This document shows, piece by piece, positions 12,754 to 14,051 of a stretch of 14,051 nucleotides of DNA (positions within the stretch are counted from its first letter, which is position 1; each line of letters starts with the position of its first letter). The DNA is from Chitinophagaceae bacterium. GTDB taxonomy: Bacteria; Bacteroidota; Bacteroidia; Chitinophagales; Chitinophagaceae. Location of the stretch: the NCBI GenBank assembly GCA_025924755.1, contig JAICHT010000062.1, positions 1 to 14,051 of the forward strand, read 5' to 3'. The notes under the pieces were generated by a model. That model was not told where the DNA came from. It made no database searches and saw only the letters and a list, made by a program, of their open reading frames with translations. The position numbers and the translations under genes are program-made.

Positions 12754-13743
12754 ATGCCTTCAAACGCAAACAGACAGTTTTTAGATTTTGAAAAACCTAT
12801 TAAGGATTTAATAGATGAAATTGAAAAACTAAAGCATACTGCCGAACAAAAAAAGATCGACTATTCGCAAACAATAGCACAATTAGAAGACCAGATTTTA
12901 GAACGCAGGAAGGATATCACACAGCATCTTTCCAACTGGCAACGCGTTCAGTTAAGCCGTCACCCTGACCGGCCCTATACGCAGAAGTATATTGAAAAGA
13001 TGACTACCAATTTTATAGAATTATATGGCGATAGAAACGTGCGGGATGATAAAGCCATGATTGGTGGTTTTTGCATGCTCGATGGCGAAACCGTCATGCT
13101 GGTGGGTCAGCAAAAAGGCATCAATACTAAAATGCGGCAAATGCGCAACTTTGGGATGGCCAATCCTGAAGGGTATAGAAAAGCATTGCGCCTGATGAAA
13201 CTGGCCGAAAAGTTTAATAAGCCTATAGTAACCTTAATTGATACGCCAGGGGCATTTCCCGGACTGGAAGCCGAAGAAAGAGGACAAGGGGAAGCTATTG
13301 CCCGGAATATTTATGAAATGATACGTTTGAAAGTGCCGGTTATATGCGTCATTATTGGTGAAGGCGCTTCGGGTGGTGCTTTGGGTATAGGGGTAGGAGA
13401 TAAGGTGTTTATGCTGGAGAATAGTTGGTACACCGTGATATCGCCGGAAAATTGCTCTACTATATTGTGGCGGAGTTGGGAGAAAAAAGAAGTAGCAGCC
13501 GATCAATTACGCCTCACAGCCGATAATATGCAAGATTTTGGATTGGTAGATGGTATTATTAAAGAGCCTGTTGGTGGTGCTCATTGGGATTATAACGACG
13601 CGGCACAACGATTGAAAAATTATATTATGCCGGTGCTGCACCAATTAAAGCAAATACCCGCAGAAGAACGCGTCAGCCAGCGGATTGAAAAGTTTGGAAA
13701 AATGGGCTTTTGGGAAGAAGTGCCGGAAGATATCAATCAATAA
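12754..13743 (+). CDS. accA: Acetyl-CoA carboxylase carboxyltransferase, alpha subunit
   Basis: AccA pairs with AccD to move the carboxyl group from biotin carrier protein to acetyl-CoA, making malonyl-CoA in the first step of fatty-acid synthesis in the cytoplasm. The 329-residue protein has the usual length. An N-terminal helical region (about 9-60, 'FLDFEKPIKDLIDEIEKLKH') is followed by 'RHPDRPYTQKYIE' and 'ELYGDRNVRDDKAMIGGF'. The crotonase-like carboxyltransferase core holds 'TLIDTPGAFPGLEAEERGQG', the oxyanion-type glycines of 'GEGASGGALGIGVGD' and 'ISPENCSTILWR'. The start MPSNANRQFLDFE is usual for the family. The gene lies 151 bases after the repressor, and dapA follows after 45 bases on the same strand, so the two may be co-transcribed. 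A weak TACGTTTA lies directly before the ATG; no better promoter is seen in 12603-12753. Confidence 0.97.
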   Translation: MPSNANRQFLDFEKPIKDLIDEIEKLKHTAEQKKIDYSQTIAQLEDQILERRKDITQHLSNWQRVQLSRHPDRPYTQKYIEKMTTNFIELYGDRNVRDDKAMIGGFCMLDGETVMLVGQQKGINTKMRQMRNFGMANPEGYRKALRLMKLAEKFNKPIVTLIDTPGAFPGLEAEERGQGEAIARNIYEMIRLKVPVICVIIGEGASGGALGIGVGDKVFMLENSWYTVISPENCSTILWRSWEKKEVAADQLRLTADNMQDFGLVDGIIKEPVGGAHWDYNDAAQRLKNYIMPVLHQLKQIPAEERVSQRIEKFGKMGFWEEVPEDINQ

Positions 13744-13788
13744 CCTTTATATCACTACCATATTTTCATATAGAAATAAGAAATCAAA

Positions 13789-14051
13789 ATGTCGTTGCAG
13801 GATCAATTAAGCGGAACAGGGGTGGCCTTGGTTACACCCTTTAAAAAAGATGGCGCAGTAGATTATCAGGCGCTGGAGCGGGTGATAAATTTTGTAATTG
13901 ATGGCGGTGTGCAATACCTGGTTTCCTTAGGCACTACCGGCGAAACGCCTGTTTTGAGTAAAGAAGAAAAATTGCAGATTTTTGAATTTACTTATCTTAT
14001 TGCCAGTGGCCGTGTACCGCTGGTAGTAGGCATTGGTGGCAATAATACACA
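13789..14051 (+). CDS. dapA: 4-hydroxy-tetrahydrodipicolinate synthase, N-terminal part (cut by window end)
   Basis: DapA joins pyruvate and aspartate semialdehyde, the first committed step of lysine and diaminopimelate synthesis. The 87 visible residues read MSLQDQLSGTGVALVTPFKK to begin with, then 'VDYQALERVINFVIDGGVQY', 'LVSLGTTGETPVLSKEEK' and 'RVPLVVGIGGNNT'. 'ALVTPF' and the G-T-T-G-E loop are the family's substrate-binding signatures. The active-site Tyr and Lys lie beyond the window. The ATG at 13789 fits the family start; it is 45 bases after accA and probably in the same transcript. Confidence 0.95.
   Translation, partial: MSLQDQLSGTGVALVTPFKKDGAVDYQALERVINFVIDGGVQYLVSLGTTGETPVLSKEEKLQIFEFTYLIASGRVPLVVGIGGNNT

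Noticed and set aside
1..14051. CRISPR array, tRNA, rRNA or complete insertion sequence
   Set aside because: No regularly spaced repeats, no tRNA cloverleaf or rRNA signature and no transposase frame with terminal inverted repeats could be found.

Overview
The window looks like a chromosomal segment from a Bacteroidota bacterium, most likely a Chitinophagaceae-type organism. This rests on the AT-leaning composition, Bacteroidota-type promoters (a clear TTTG / N19 / TAnnTTTG element at 11764-11794), near absence of Shine-Dalgarno sequences, and protein styles typical of that phylum (HemN, the GMC oxidoreductase, a sugar phosphate isomerase remnant, AccA and DapA). The genus assignment is inference.

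Layout. (1) 1-1812: the tail of a Crp/Fnr-type regulator, an Fnr-like site, and hemN (oxygen-independent coproporphyrinogen III oxidase), closed by a palindromic terminator. (2) 1847-4097, minus strand: a small three-helix membrane protein of unknown function downstream of a GMC-family sugar oxidoreductase with a Cys pattern suggesting an Fe-S cluster. Next to it (4136-4437) lies a truncated, frameshifted remnant of a TIM-barrel sugar phosphate isomerase/epimerase. (3) 4676-7087: a zinc alcohol dehydrogenase with a strong terminator, then an orphan signal-peptide-like stub and a secreted GH16 beta-glucanase. (4) 7101-9100: an arsenic/thiol cluster of a GDCCVxC Cys-rich miniprotein, arsR, arsM and a decayed arsC. 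arsR and arsM are each preceded by an ATCG-N8-CGAT inverted repeat. arsC has lost two P-loop Cys and carries two frameshifts, so methylation by ArsM looks like the only intact arsenic chemistry here; no efflux pump is visible. (5) 9158-12602: a phage-derived control/recombination module. Five minus-strand genes, including a RecA-fold AAA_24/Sak4-like ATPase, diverge from a plus-strand HTH-S24 (LexA/CI-like) self-cleaving repressor. The 106-bp divergent region holds a consensus promoter, five GTGAA/TTCAC half-sites and a phased row of DnaA-box-like 9-mers. No integrase, structural or lysis gene is present. (6) 12754-14051: core metabolism, accA and the start of dapA.

How it fits together. The core genes (hemN, accA, dapA) are ordinary. 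The accessory part shows gene loss: the isomerase stub, the signal-peptide stub and the dead arsC. It also holds two small regulated modules. One is the ArsR-controlled methylation unit. The other, the repressor/Sak4-like unit with the DnaA-like boxes, is the best candidate for something not routinely described: a stand-alone, damage-inducible recombination or replication cassette, or a defective prophage immunity region.
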